DNA from: Lachnospiraceae bacterium UBA3643
GTDB taxonomy: Bacteria > Bacillota > Clostridia > Lachnospirales > Lachnospiraceae
Length of the DNA: 22,381 bases
Assembly (NCBI GenBank): GCA_002373855.1
Contig: DFKO01000010.1
Location: 1-22,381, forward strand
Direction of reading: 5' to 3'
In this document: positions 1 to 8,203 of the stretch, piece after piece
Numbering within the stretch: position 1 is the first letter of the stretch
How the letters are laid out: each line of letters opens with the position of its first letter
Notes under the pieces: generated by a model
Database searches by the model: none
Told to the model about the DNA's origin: nothing
The model's input: the letters and a program-made list of their open reading frames with translations, nothing else
Translations under genes and position numbers: made by a program

Positions 1-2181
1 GGCCTTTACAGGGATACCGGAAAACATGACAGGGCCGTGGCAAGCTGTATTGAATCAGAGAAAATACTTGATGAGATGGGAGTCGGCAATACAAAAGAAA
101 GGGCAGCTTCCCTGCTGAACCTGGCCAATGCATACAGAGCATCGGGTGATGCGGATGAAGCCTACAAGACATACAAAAAAGCTTATGCGGTAATAGAGAT
201 CTGCGGTGACGACAATCTGTATTCCAGCTATTACAACAATATGGCACTGCTGCACCAGACAGCGGACAGGTTTGATGATGCAGCAGACTGTCTTGAAAAG
301 GCACTCCGTATCGTGAGAGATGAAATGCATGATGAGATAAGATGTGCAATAACTGAGACAAATCTGGCAGGTACATATTTAAGGCTTAAGAAAAAAGAAG
401 AGGCAAAAGCAAATCTACTTGACGCCCTTAAAATATTCGGAGGCAGGACACCGTCTGATTTCCATTACAGCGCCGCCCTCTCCGCCATGGGAGATTTAAG
501 TCTTTTAAACGGAGAGTTTGAAAAGAGTGTGATGTATTTCGAGATGGCTCTCTCTGAGATAAAACTTCATATGGGAGAAAATGATTTTTACAAAATCGTC
601 TCTGATAATCTGGATAACGCATACGAGATCCTGGCCAGAAAGAAAAGGTCAGAGGGGGAGGAGTGCACAAAGGAAAGTCTCAGAAATGTTAAGGGACTGG
701 ACCTGTGTGAAAAATATTACAGGGCATTTGGAGAGCCTGTAATAGAAAAGAATTTTGGAAGTATACTGGACAATATTGCATGCGGAATGGCGGGAGCGGG
801 ATCCGAATGTCTCGGATACGATGATGATATCTCACCGGATCACGATTTCGGACCGGGCTTTTGCATTTTCATAAATGACAGTGTGTCTGAGGAAGATGAA
901 AAGCGATTAAAGAAAATGTACGAACTCCTGCCAAAATCATTTATGGGAAAGGAACGGCTCGAGACAGTTGAAGGCAGGGGCAGAGTCGGTGTAATCAGGG
1001 TAAAAGACTTTTTAAAGAGTGCCACCGGTTTTGACCATGTCCCCAAAGGCCCGGCTGAGTGGCAGTATACCGTTGATGAGAATCTGATCACTTTTGTAAA
1101 CGGCAGGATATTTACCGACAGGTCAGGCTTTATGGGCATGCTCCGTAAGCATATTAAGAAGGATCAGCCGGCCTATGTCCATCTGAAAAAATTAAGTATC
1201 CAGCTGGAACTGATGGCAAAGCACGGTCAGTACAGTTTTGAGCGGGCCCTTAAGAGATCTGATCTGACGGCGGCATTTATCGCCAAGGGAGAATTTTTAA
1301 AGGCGACAATGCGCACAGTCAATCTGATGAACAATAAATATGCCCCTTATGCAAAGTGGCTCCGCCGCTCCCTCGATGATATAAGCGGAACAGAAAAAAT
1401 AAAAAAACTGATCGACAAACTGTCAAAATCTGCTGTTTCAGAAAAGGATATCCCTGTCATAGAGGATATATGCACTTTGGTCAGAAACGGTCTTAAATCA
1501 AGGGGACTCGCATATTCAGATGAGTCATTTCTGAAAGTTCAGGCCTATGAGATATCAGCACTGGCCATGAGGACACTTACGGCAGACCGTATCGTTGATC
1601 TTGAGTGGGACCTCTTTGACAAGGTTAAAAACGAGGGAGGCAGAGCGGACTGTCAGGACAACTGGGGCACATTTTCAATAATGAGGAGAAGCCAGTATTA
1701 TACATGGCCGGAAGAACTGCTGACCACTCTTTTGGCAGACTTTGAAGAAAAAGCGAAAAACGGCAGAAATGTTATCACGGAAAAATACGGATATATGATG
1801 GAATCTACCGTTCCCGATGAATTCAAGGAGATAAAGGATAAACTCCCTGAAATATCGGAGCAGAAGAAACAGGTAATGGAGGCTATCATCGGTATACAGG
1901 TAGGCTGGATGGAGGAGTTTGCAAAAGGTCATCCAAAGATGGCCACAAATGCAAGGGCCATACATACCAAGGATGATACGCCCTATATGACATCGTATGA
2001 GACGTACCTCAGGGGAGAACTGTCCACATATGATGACGAGACCCTTAAGATGTACGGTCAGTTCATAGTGACTCTTTATAATAACGGAGAGAATCTGGCA
2101 GAAAAGATCATGACCATCACATCATATTATTACGGATACGAGTCAGTGGATGCCTGCGAAAAAGCGTTAAGTAAACTGTAA
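1..2181 (+). CDS. TPR repeat protein with DUF4037-like and DUF4125 domains (5' partial)
   Basis: The reading frame is open from the first base, so the gene starts upstream of the window; the GTG at 37 is internal, because the residues before it continue a TPR-like helix. Three regions are visible, numbering from the first codon in the window. Residues 1 to about 220 are helical TPR units with alternating Ala/Leu/Tyr patterns, a protein-interaction scaffold. About 235-450 carries G-x-G-S-x-x-LGYDDDIS-P-DHD-FGP (DHD at 280-282), which matches the nucleotidyltransferase-like DUF4037 family. About 525-726 contains LEWDLFDKV, GGRADCQDNW, IQVGWMEEF and SYETYLRGEL, which I recognise as DUF4125. The protein looks cytosolic, with no signal peptide or membrane segment. 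DUF4125 has no known biochemical role; the DHD motif suggests metal-dependent nucleotide transfer, but that is inference. Domain calls rest on remembered family motifs. Confidence 0.75.
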   Translation, partial: GLYRDTGKHDRAVASCIESEKILDEMGVGNTKERAASLLNLANAYRASGDADEAYKTYKKAYAVIEICGDDNLYSSYYNNMALLHQTADRFDDAADCLEKALRIVRDEMHDEIRCAITETNLAGTYLRLKKKEEAKANLLDALKIFGGRTPSDFHYSAALSAMGDLSLLNGEFEKSVMYFEMALSEIKLHMGENDFYKIVSDNLDNAYEILARKKRSEGEECTKESLRNVKGLDLCEKYYRAFGEPVIEKNFGSILDNIACGMAGAGSECLGYDDDISPDHDFGPGFCIFINDSVSEEDEKRLKKMYELLPKSFMGKERLETVEGRGRVGVIRVKDFLKSATGFDHVPKGPAEWQYTVDENLITFVNGRIFTDRSGFMGMLRKHIKKDQPAYVHLKKLSIQLELMAKHGQYSFERALKRSDLTAAFIAKGEFLKATMRTVNLMNNKYAPYAKWLRRSLDDISGTEKIKKLIDKLSKSAVSEKDIPVIEDICTLVRNGLKSRGLAYSDESFLKVQAYEISALAMRTLTADRIVDLEWDLFDKVKNEGGRADCQDNWGTFSIMRRSQYYTWPEELLTTLLADFEEKAKNGRNVITEKYGYMMESTVPDEFKEIKDKLPEISEQKKQVMEAIIGIQVGWMEEFAKGHPKMATNARAIHTKDDTPYMTSYETYLRGELSTYDDETLKMYGQFIVTLYNNGENLAEKIMTITSYYYGYESVDACEKALSKL

Positions 2182-2196
2182 AATAAAGGCATTTTG

Positions 2197-2205
2197 TGGT
2201 AAAAT
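2197..2205 (+). promoter_or_regulatory. Candidate extended -10 promoter for the channel gene
   Basis: TGG followed by TAAAAT gives an extended -10 element (TGnTAAAAT). The -35 hexamer at 17-bp spacing (2177-2182, TGTAAA) is poor. A start near 2212 would leave a leader of about 13 bases containing the GGAG at 2214-2217 ahead of the TTG codon at 2225. Confidence 0.35.
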
Positions 2206-2224
2206 TTATATTCGGAGCAGTGTC

Positions 2225-3232
2225 TTGAAAAAGATTAAAAACAGAGTATTTACAATTATAGAAATTGGTGAAAAGGGAGATACGGTCAGCATTTTGTTTG
2301 ATTATTTCATAATGCTGGTCGTATTTGTGAATCTTGCGGCCTCTTTTTATTCTACATTTGATGAGTCCGTGCCGTATACGAATGTGATCGTGACCATAGA
2401 GTACGTGACGGCGATCATATTCAGTATTGAGTATGTGCTCAGATTCTGGACAGCAGATCTTCTGTATCCGGAGAGCGGCATGGTAAAGAGCAGACTTAAG
2501 TTTGTTTTCTCATTTTACGGTATTGTCGATCTGCTCTCTTTTGCACCTGTATTTTTACCGGGAGTATCAATAGGCGGAGGTCTTATGGCAATCAGACTCC
2601 TAAGGACACTCAGAATGCTGAAACTGTTCAGGATTAATTCAAAGCTTGATGCATTTGGCGTTATCGCCGGAGTATTAAAAGAAAAGAGGGATCAGATACT
2701 CTCATCCATCAGCCTCATTGTGATACTTATGCTGGCAGCGTCCATGGGTATTTATTCTCTTGAACACGATGCCCAGCCTGAGCAGTACAGCAACGCTTTT
2801 TCAGGACTCTGGTGGTCTGTATCAACCATGCTCACCATAGGCTACGGTGATGTATATCCCGTCACGATAGCCGGCAAGATATTTACGATCATTATTTCAT
2901 TCCTGGGTGTAGGTTTGGTGGCTATACCTACCGGTATCATAAGCGCAGGATTTGTTGAGTATTACTCAGACCTTAAGTACAGGGAACTCTACGGGGATGA
3001 AAAGGCTCTCATGCTCTACGAGGTTGAGGTCAGGGATAAACATGAATGGGTCGGAAAACAGATAAAGAACTTAAATATCTCAAAACAGGAAATAGTTGTC
3101 TGTATCGTTAGATCCGGAGAAAAGATAATACCAAGGGGCCAGACTGTAATAGAAAAAGGAGATATCGTATATCTCTTTGACAAAGAGCAGGATGGTAAGG
3201 TTGGTACGGTAAATATCAGGAAAACAATATAA
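2225..3232 (+). CDS. Voltage-gated-type potassium channel with C-terminal TrkA-C (RCK-C) domain
   Basis: This is a six-helix cation channel of the bacterial Kv type. Hydrophobic segments appear near residues 24-41, 52-72, 93-112, 160-178 and 217-240. The S4-like helix has basic residues at every third position (R124, R127, R130, K133, R136). The pore loop ends in the K+ selectivity filter TIGYGD (204-209). Residues about 263-320 form a TrkA-C domain (EVEV, IVVCIVR, GDIVYLF), which usually binds a regulatory ligand. No TrkA-N nucleotide-binding domain lies between pore and TrkA-C, unlike Kch or MthK channels. The start is TTG, chosen because GGAG lies 7 bases upstream; the first in-frame ATG (M30) would cut into the first helix. 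It sits 18 bases before udp and may be co-transcribed with it. Potassium selectivity follows from the filter; the physiological role is unknown. Confidence 0.88.
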   Translation: MKKIKNRVFTIIEIGEKGDTVSILFDYFIMLVVFVNLAASFYSTFDESVPYTNVIVTIEYVTAIIFSIEYVLRFWTADLLYPESGMVKSRLKFVFSFYGIVDLLSFAPVFLPGVSIGGGLMAIRLLRTLRMLKLFRINSKLDAFGVIAGVLKEKRDQILSSISLIVILMLAASMGIYSLEHDAQPEQYSNAFSGLWWSVSTMLTIGYGDVYPVTIAGKIFTIIISFLGVGLVAIPTGIISAGFVEYYSDLKYRELYGDEKALMLYEVEVRDKHEWVGKQIKNLNISKQEIVVCIVRSGEKIIPRGQTVIEKGDIVYLFDKEQDGKVGTVNIRKTI

Positions 3233-3250
3233 AACGAGGAGGGTTACATT

Positions 3251-4033
3251 ATGGCAATGCAAAACTATTCGGGGGAAAAAGATCTGCAGTATCACCTTCA
3301 GATAAGACCCGGGGATGTAGGTAAATATGTGATAATGCCGGGAGACCCGAAAAGGTGCGCAAAGATCGCAGAATATTTTGATGATGCAAAGCTTGTGGCA
3401 GATTCAAGAGAATTTGTGACATATACAGGCTATCTGGACGGTGAAAAGGTCAGCGTCACAAGTACGGGTATAGGCGGACCGTCTGCATCCATCGCTCTTG
3501 AGGAACTCGTCAACTGCGGTGCGGATACATTTGTGAGAGTAGGTACATGTGGCGGCATAGAGATAAATGTGTGCGGCGGCGATGCCGTCATCGCAACAGG
3601 TGCTGTCAGAAATGAAGGTACGAGCCGGGAGTATGCTCCCATAGAGTTTCCTGCCGTTGCAGATATAGAAGTGACAAACGCACTTATTAAGGCAGCTAAA
3701 AAACTTGATTTTACATATCATGCAGGTGTGGTTCAGTGCAAGGATGCTTTTTATGGACAGCACTGTCCGGAGAGAATGCCGGTGAGTTACGAGCTCTTAA
3801 ATAAATGGGAAGCATGGAAGCGCCTCGGCGTAAAAGCATCGGAGATGGAGTCGGCAGCCATATTTGTAGCGGGAGCACATTTAGGCGTCAGATGCGGATC
3901 GGTATTTCTCGTAGTCGGCAATCAGGAGAGACAGGCTCTTGGCATGGAAAACAACATCTGTCATGATACGGAAGGTGCAATCAGGATCGGAGTGGAAGCT
4001 CTCAGGATAATGATCGCTGAAGATAAAAACTGA
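3251..4033 (+). CDS. udp: Uridine phosphorylase
   Basis: This 260-residue enzyme of the PNP/UDP phosphorylase family 1 cleaves uridine (often also deoxyuridine) with phosphate to uracil and (deoxy)ribose 1-phosphate in the cytosol. Visible signatures are the phosphate-binding PGDPKR (30-35), GIGGPS (74-78 region), RVGTCGG (96-102) and the ribose-binding EMESAA (198-203). FYGQ followed by R175 fits the pyrimidine-binding Gln/Arg region of Udp better than purine nucleoside phosphorylase. Length matches the family (E. coli Udp has 253 residues). A strong ribosome site, GAGGAGGG at 3236-3243, lies 7 bases before the ATG. It leads the udp-deoB-deoC series, whose next enzymes take the sugar phosphate it releases. 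A broader nucleoside specificity cannot be excluded. Confidence 0.9.
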   Translation: MAMQNYSGEKDLQYHLQIRPGDVGKYVIMPGDPKRCAKIAEYFDDAKLVADSREFVTYTGYLDGEKVSVTSTGIGGPSASIALEELVNCGADTFVRVGTCGGIEINVCGGDAVIATGAVRNEGTSREYAPIEFPAVADIEVTNALIKAAKKLDFTYHAGVVQCKDAFYGQHCPERMPVSYELLNKWEAWKRLGVKASEMESAAIFVAGAHLGVRCGSVFLVVGNQERQALGMENNICHDTEGAIRIGVEALRIMIAEDKN

Positions 4034-4055
4034 AAATATTTAAGGGGTAAATGAT

Positions 4056-5261
4056 ATGGGCTACAAAAAATATAAAAGAGTATTTCTCATAGTTCTCGAT
4101 TCACTTGGTATAGGTGCCATGCCGGACAGCGAAAAATTCGGTGATGTGGGCGTCGATACATTCGGTCATATTGCAGAGAAGATGATGAGCGGGGAAGGCA
4201 GGTTTGATATCCCCAATCTTGTAAAGCTCGGTATAGGCAATCTCCATGAAATGGATGGCGTATCAAAGACGGATGCTCCCCTTGCAAAATACTGCGCCTT
4301 AAAGGAAAAGAGCCTCGGCAAGGATACCATGACCGGTCACTGGGAGATGATGGGGCTTTATATTACAAAGCCGTTTCAGACTTTTACCGACACAGGCTTT
4401 CCAAAGGAACTCATCGATGAGCTGGAAAAGAGGACAGGCAGAAAGATCATAGGAAACAAGAGCGCATCCGGTACGGTTATCCTGGATGAACTCGGAGAAC
4501 AGGAAATTAATGAGGGTAAACTGATCGTCTATACATCGGCCGATTCTGTTTTACAGATATGCGGCAATGAGGAGACGATGGGAGTTGAGACCCTCTATAA
4601 ATACTGTGAGATAGCCAGAGAACTCACCATGAAGGATGAGTGGAAAGTCGGCAGGGTAATAGCGAGACCCTACACGGGAAAGAAAAAGGGCGAGTTTGTC
4701 AGAACCGCAAACCGTCACGATTACGCATTAAAGCCAACGGGTTTAACGGCATTAAATGCCTTAAAGGACGGGGGCTATGACTGTATCAGTATCGGCAAGA
4801 TAAATGATATCTTTGTGGGTGAAGGCATCACAGACGCATATAAATCAAAATCATCTGTTCACGGAATGGAACAGACAATTGATGAAGCAAAAAAAGATTT
4901 TGAGGGTATCTGTTTTACAAATCTTGTTGATTTTGATGCACTGTGGGGACACAGGAGAAATCCAATCGGATACGGTAAAGAGATAGAGAGCTTTGATAAA
5001 AAGCTGGGAGAGCTCCTGCCGCTCCTTAAAGACGATGACCTCCTGATACTCACGGCGGATCACGGCAACGATCCTACGTATACGGGAACGGATCATACAA
5101 GAGAAAAGGTTCCGTTTATCGCTTATTCTCCTTCATATAAGGAGGGAGGTGCCCTTAACGAACAGGATACATTTGCAGTTATCGGAGCTTCGATAGCAGA
5201 CAATTTCGGAGTGGAGATGCCGGAAGGTACAATAGGCCATTCCATTTTAGGAGAGATATAA
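4056..5261 (+). CDS. deoB: Phosphopentomutase
   Basis: The enzyme interconverts (deoxy)ribose 1-phosphate and 5-phosphate, linking nucleoside phosphorylases to deoC or the pentose phosphate pathway. It belongs to the alkaline-phosphatase superfamily with two Mn2+ ions. Metal ligands are visible in [11 protein letters not shown] (D15) and the C-terminal ADHGNDP and TDHTRE segments. [13 protein letters not shown] (88-100) holds the threonine phosphorylated in the activated enzyme. At 401 residues it has the usual full length. The ribosome site AAGGGG (4042-4047) is 8 bases before the ATG; another ATG at 4051 is out of frame. It begins 22 bases after udp and ends 1 base before deoC, so the three are almost certainly one transcript. 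Confidence 0.96.
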   Translation: MGYKKYKRVFLIVLDSLGIGAMPDSEKFGDVGVDTFGHIAEKMMSGEGRFDIPNLVKLGIGNLHEMDGVSKTDAPLAKYCALKEKSLGKDTMTGHWEMMGLYITKPFQTFTDTGFPKELIDELEKRTGRKIIGNKSASGTVILDELGEQEINEGKLIVYTSADSVLQICGNEETMGVETLYKYCEIARELTMKDEWKVGRVIARPYTGKKKGEFVRTANRHDYALKPTGLTALNALKDGGYDCISIGKINDIFVGEGITDAYKSKSSVHGMEQTIDEAKKDFEGICFTNLVDFDALWGHRRNPIGYGKEIESFDKKLGELLPLLKDDDLLILTADHGNDPTYTGTDHTREKVPFIAYSPSYKEGGALNEQDTFAVIGASIADNFGVEMPEGTIGHSILGEI

Positions 5262-5262
5262 G

Positions 5263-5907
5263 ATGACAAAAGAGGAAATATTATCAAAAGTCGACCATAC
5301 GTTATTAAAGCAGACATCCACCTGGGATCAGATAAAAAAGATTCTTGATGAAGGCATGGAAAATCATACGGCAAGTGCCTGCATACCTCCGTGTTTTGTA
5401 AAGAGAGCAAAGGAATATGTGGGAGACAGACTGCCCATATGTACTGTCATCGGTTTTCCAAACGGAAATGTCACTACGGCGGTAAAGGTATTTGAGACAG
5501 CCGATGCTGTAAAAAACGGAGCCGACGAGATAGACATGGTCATCAATATTGGCCTTGTAAAGGAAGGTGACTACGAGGCTGTCCTTGAAGAAATCAGGGA
5601 AGTTAAGAAAGCATGTAACGGAAAACTGTTAAAGGTGATTATAGAGACATGTCTTTTGACGGAAGAAGAAAAGATAAAGATGTGTGAGGTGGTCACTAAA
5701 TCGGGAGCCGATTATATAAAGACGTCCACAGGTTTCTCAGAAGGCGGAGCGACATTTGAAGACGTGGCATTAATGAGAAAGCATTCTGGACTGGAGCTTA
5801 AAATAAAGGCAGCAGGCGGTATAGCGACAGTACAAGATGCGGAAGAGTTTATTAAGCTCGGGGCCGACAGACTGGGGACTTCAAGGCTGATCGCACTGTT
5901 AAAATAA
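5263..5907 (+). CDS. deoC: Deoxyribose-phosphate aldolase
   Basis: This class I aldolase cleaves 2-deoxyribose 5-phosphate to acetaldehyde and glyceraldehyde 3-phosphate, the last step of deoxynucleoside catabolism. The TIM-barrel landmarks are present: DHTLLK (11-16), GFPNG (64-68), [10 protein letters not shown] with the catalytic Asp at 91, YIKTSTGF with the Schiff-base lysine K153, and KIKAAGGI with the second lysine K182. Its 214 residues match the short bacterial form. Only 1 base separates it from deoB, and its ribosome site lies inside the end of deoB (AGGAGAG near 5249), indicating translational coupling. With udp and deoB it forms a complete route from deoxyuridine to glycolytic intermediates. 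Confidence 0.96.
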   Translation: MTKEEILSKVDHTLLKQTSTWDQIKKILDEGMENHTASACIPPCFVKRAKEYVGDRLPICTVIGFPNGNVTTAVKVFETADAVKNGADEIDMVINIGLVKEGDYEAVLEEIREVKKACNGKLLKVIIETCLLTEEEKIKMCEVVTKSGADYIKTSTGFSEGGATFEDVALMRKHSGLELKIKAAGGIATVQDAEEFIKLGADRLGTSRLIALLK

Positions 5908-5932
5908 ACGCAGAGTAGAATAGGGGAAATTT

Positions 5933-6994
5933 ATGACGGGTGTATTCGTCAGTTACAGTTCAAAGGATTTGGATATCCTGACACCGATCTTCAGGATGAT
6001 GCATAAAAATAATATACCTTTTTTCAAGGCACCTGAGAGTATACCCCAGGGATCCAATTATGCAAAGGAAATTCCGGGCGCGATCAGAGAGTATAAGGTT
6101 TTTTTGCTGCTTATTTCAGGAGATTCCCAGAGGTCCGCATGGGTCGCCAAGGAAGTCGAGTTTGCCATTAACAGCGGCAGCATGATTGTGCCGGTACAGA
6201 TAACCAGGGTACCCCTTGATAATAAATACAGGCTGTATCTCTCCGATCTTGAGATCATTAAATATTATGAAAATCAAAATGACGGGCTGCGCCAGCTTGA
6301 GATAAAATTAAAAAAGCTGACCGGAAAGGATATATTCACATTTGATGAGGATGTATCAAATGAGACAGAAGAAAATCAGGAAGCTGCCGGTTATCCGGGG
6401 GATGAGTCGGGAGAACTGACCGGCGTCGAAAAAGAGCTTTTAGAACTTAAGAGAAAAAAAGAAAAGAAGATGACGGGCATCATCAAAAACGTCTCGAAGT
6501 CTGAAAAAGGAAAGGTTGCAAACCCGTTTACCGAAACAAAACAGGAGAAAAAAAGGGCTCTGACACCTCACAGGATCCAGGCAAGACGCCAGAATGTCGT
6601 ATCTATGAATCACATCCCAGAGGAGTGTGAATACTGCAAGGGTGAACTCATCATGTGTGGTAAGGGTGCGTATAAATGCGAGGAGTGCGGTAAGATCACC
6701 TACGATTCTTTCCAGAAGATAAAAAACTTTCTGGATGAGCACGGCCCGACATCGGCAGTTGAAGTATCGGCTGAGACGGGACTGCCCAAGGAGATGGTGG
6801 AATATCTTCTCCTTGAGGAACATCTTGAAATACCGAGAACGTCAAGTGTGGTACTTGCCTGTCAGAACTGCGGGGCGGCAATAAGGAGCGGCAGACTGTG
6901 TGATATGTGTAAAAAGAGGGTACAGCTGGTAAAACCCATGGACCCAAAAGAGAAAAATGAGGTCAAATTCAGATACGATTATCAGGATAAATAA
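5933..6994 (+). CDS. TIR-domain protein with two zinc ribbons and a helical (winged-helix-like) segment
   Basis: Residues 1-130 form a TIR domain: it opens with FVSYSSKD, has an internal SAWVAKEVEFAI segment, and E74, four residues after W70, sits where NADase-active bacterial TIR proteins carry the catalytic glutamate. A charged linker (about 140-225) rich in Lys and Glu follows. Then come a C4 zinc ribbon (C232, C235, C249, C252), a helical segment of about 45 residues (260-305) resembling a small winged helix, and a second C4 ribbon (C310, C313, C323, C326). There is no membrane segment, so the protein should be cytosolic. It starts 25 bases after deoC with AGGGGA at 5922-5927, so it probably shares the deo transcript. 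NAD hydrolysis or signalling is inferred from the TIR fold; nucleic-acid binding is inferred from the ribbons. No standard defence partner gene is adjacent. Confidence 0.82.
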   Translation: MTGVFVSYSSKDLDILTPIFRMMHKNNIPFFKAPESIPQGSNYAKEIPGAIREYKVFLLLISGDSQRSAWVAKEVEFAINSGSMIVPVQITRVPLDNKYRLYLSDLEIIKYYENQNDGLRQLEIKLKKLTGKDIFTFDEDVSNETEENQEAAGYPGDESGELTGVEKELLELKRKKEKKMTGIIKNVSKSEKGKVANPFTETKQEKKRALTPHRIQARRQNVVSMNHIPEECEYCKGELIMCGKGAYKCEECGKITYDSFQKIKNFLDEHGPTSAVEVSAETGLPKEMVEYLLLEEHLEIPRTSSVVLACQNCGAAIRSGRLCDMCKKRVQLVKPMDPKEKNEVKFRYDYQDK

Positions 6995-7018
6995 TAATCT
7001 CATAAAAGATATCATATA

Positions 7019-7047
7019 TTGCCATTAACATGGTATACAGATATAAT
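7019..7047 (+). promoter_or_regulatory. Sigma-A-type promoter upstream of the 7083-16400 gene run
   Basis: TTGCCA at 7019-7024 and a perfect TATAAT at 7042-7047 are separated by exactly 17 bases. This predicts transcription from about 7054, 29 bases before the ATG at 7083. The 88-base gap around it (6995-7082) is AT-rich and shows no clear terminator for the upstream run, so read-through is possible. Confidence 0.75.
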
Positions 7048-7082
7048 TCATAAAGAAATAAATAGTTAAAGAGGAATGAAAA

Positions 7083-8177
7083 ATGGGAAAAAGGATTGGC
7101 AATATCGTCCTTAGAGTACTGATCGTAATACTAGTAACAGTTGTGATGCTTGTCGGAACGCTCTATCTGATGATATTTAAATTCAAGAACGGTCCGTCAG
7201 AATCAGCAAAGAATATGTTTATTACAACGATAATGGAAACGGGACAGCTCAAGTTTGTGGCATCCCTTGTCTGCACACCGGAGGAGATTGCAGAGATAGT
7301 CGGAGCCAATGCCATGCAGGAGATGGAGGCAGATGTCGACACATCACTCATCAGCATGAGCGGTAATACGGCAGAAGCGACAACCGGCGATTTTACAGAG
7401 TCGGAAGTCTTTGATGAAAACGGTATCAGGATGGTGGAGATATCGGGTCGAAGCTTTTTTGCAAAGATGCTGATAGTTAAGGACCCCTCTCAGGTTAAGG
7501 TCGGTACCACGTATAATGGTGGCTGGGGCACATACGGAAAAGAACTTGATGAGATCGTAAGTGATGCCGGAGCGATAGCAGGTATAAACGGCGGAATATA
7601 TGTTTCCACAGGTAATACCGGAGGACAGCCCATGGGAGTAGTCGTTCAGGACGGCCAGATCACATATAACGCTCCCTATGATGCAAACGGTATGTATATG
7701 ATCGGATTTAATAATGAAAATATTCTGATCGTCAAGGATATAAACGGAATGAGTGCATCTGAGTTTTCGGCTTATGTAGAATCTGACGGAATCAGGGATG
7801 CGGTAGCTTTCCAGGATGAGGCATCGGATGCTGACAACCATTTCGTGCCCCTTATCATAAACGGTGAGCCCAGACAACTCGACGGTCAGGGATCGGGAGC
7901 AAACCCGAGAACCGTAATCGGACAGAGATCCGACGGTGCAGTCCTCCTCCTTGTCACAGACGGAAGAGGTACATCGGGACACCTCGGAGCTACTGCATCA
8001 GACCTTATCGGTATCATGCAGGAGTACGGTGCGGTCAATGCGGCAAACCTTGACGGAGGATCGTCTTCAACCATGGTTTATAACGGAAACTGGGAGATGA
8101 CATCAGTTACATTCTATTATCAGAATTCATCATGGAAACTGCCCACTGCATTTGTGGTAATGCCTGCAGGAAATTAA
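7083..8177 (+). CDS. Membrane-anchored phosphodiester glycosidase (NAGPA-family) protein
   Basis: An N-terminal helix (about residues 7-32, after MGKR) serves as a membrane anchor or uncleaved signal, so the remaining 330 residues should be outside the cell. The C-terminal 240 residues show the phosphodiester glycosidase domain (PF09992): AGINGGIY, GVVVQDGQI, NPRTVIGQ, LLVTDGRG and NLDGGSSSTMVYNG, the last being the family's most conserved active-site stretch. Relatives include the mammalian uncovering enzyme and proteins often labelled exopolysaccharide biosynthesis. The likely substrate is a sugar linked through a phosphodiester in the envelope, such as a wall or capsule polymer; that is inference. 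It is the first gene behind the promoter at 7019-7047, with GAGG (7071-7074) 8 bases before the start, and is followed 26 bases later by another envelope protein. Confidence 0.87.
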   Translation: MGKRIGNIVLRVLIVILVTVVMLVGTLYLMIFKFKNGPSESAKNMFITTIMETGQLKFVASLVCTPEEIAEIVGANAMQEMEADVDTSLISMSGNTAEATTGDFTESEVFDENGIRMVEISGRSFFAKMLIVKDPSQVKVGTTYNGGWGTYGKELDEIVSDAGAIAGINGGIYVSTGNTGGQPMGVVVQDGQITYNAPYDANGMYMIGFNNENILIVKDINGMSASEFSAYVESDGIRDAVAFQDEASDADNHFVPLIINGEPRQLDGQGSGANPRTVIGQRSDGAVLLLVTDGRGTSGHLGATASDLIGIMQEYGAVNAANLDGGSSSTMVYNGNWEMTSVTFYYQNSSWKLPTAFVVMPAGN

Positions 8178-8203
8178 TATAAAAGCAATAGGAACTTTAA
8201 GTA

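Noticed and set aside
37..39. GTG as the true start of the TPR/DUF4125 gene
   Set aside because: The frame is open through base 1, no ribosome site precedes the GTG, and the upstream residues continue the TPR helix pattern.
5933..6994. A multi-gene TIR defence operon such as Thoeris
   Set aside because: No ThsA-type SIR2 gene, Argonaute or CBASS gene is adjacent; neighbours are metabolic and envelope genes, so only the single TIR gene is reported.
7344..7982. A 212-codon open frame on the minus strand
   Set aside because: It lies inside the phosphodiester glycosidase gene, has no ribosome site, and its translation is Cys/Ser/Ile-rich without any motif; it is a shadow frame.
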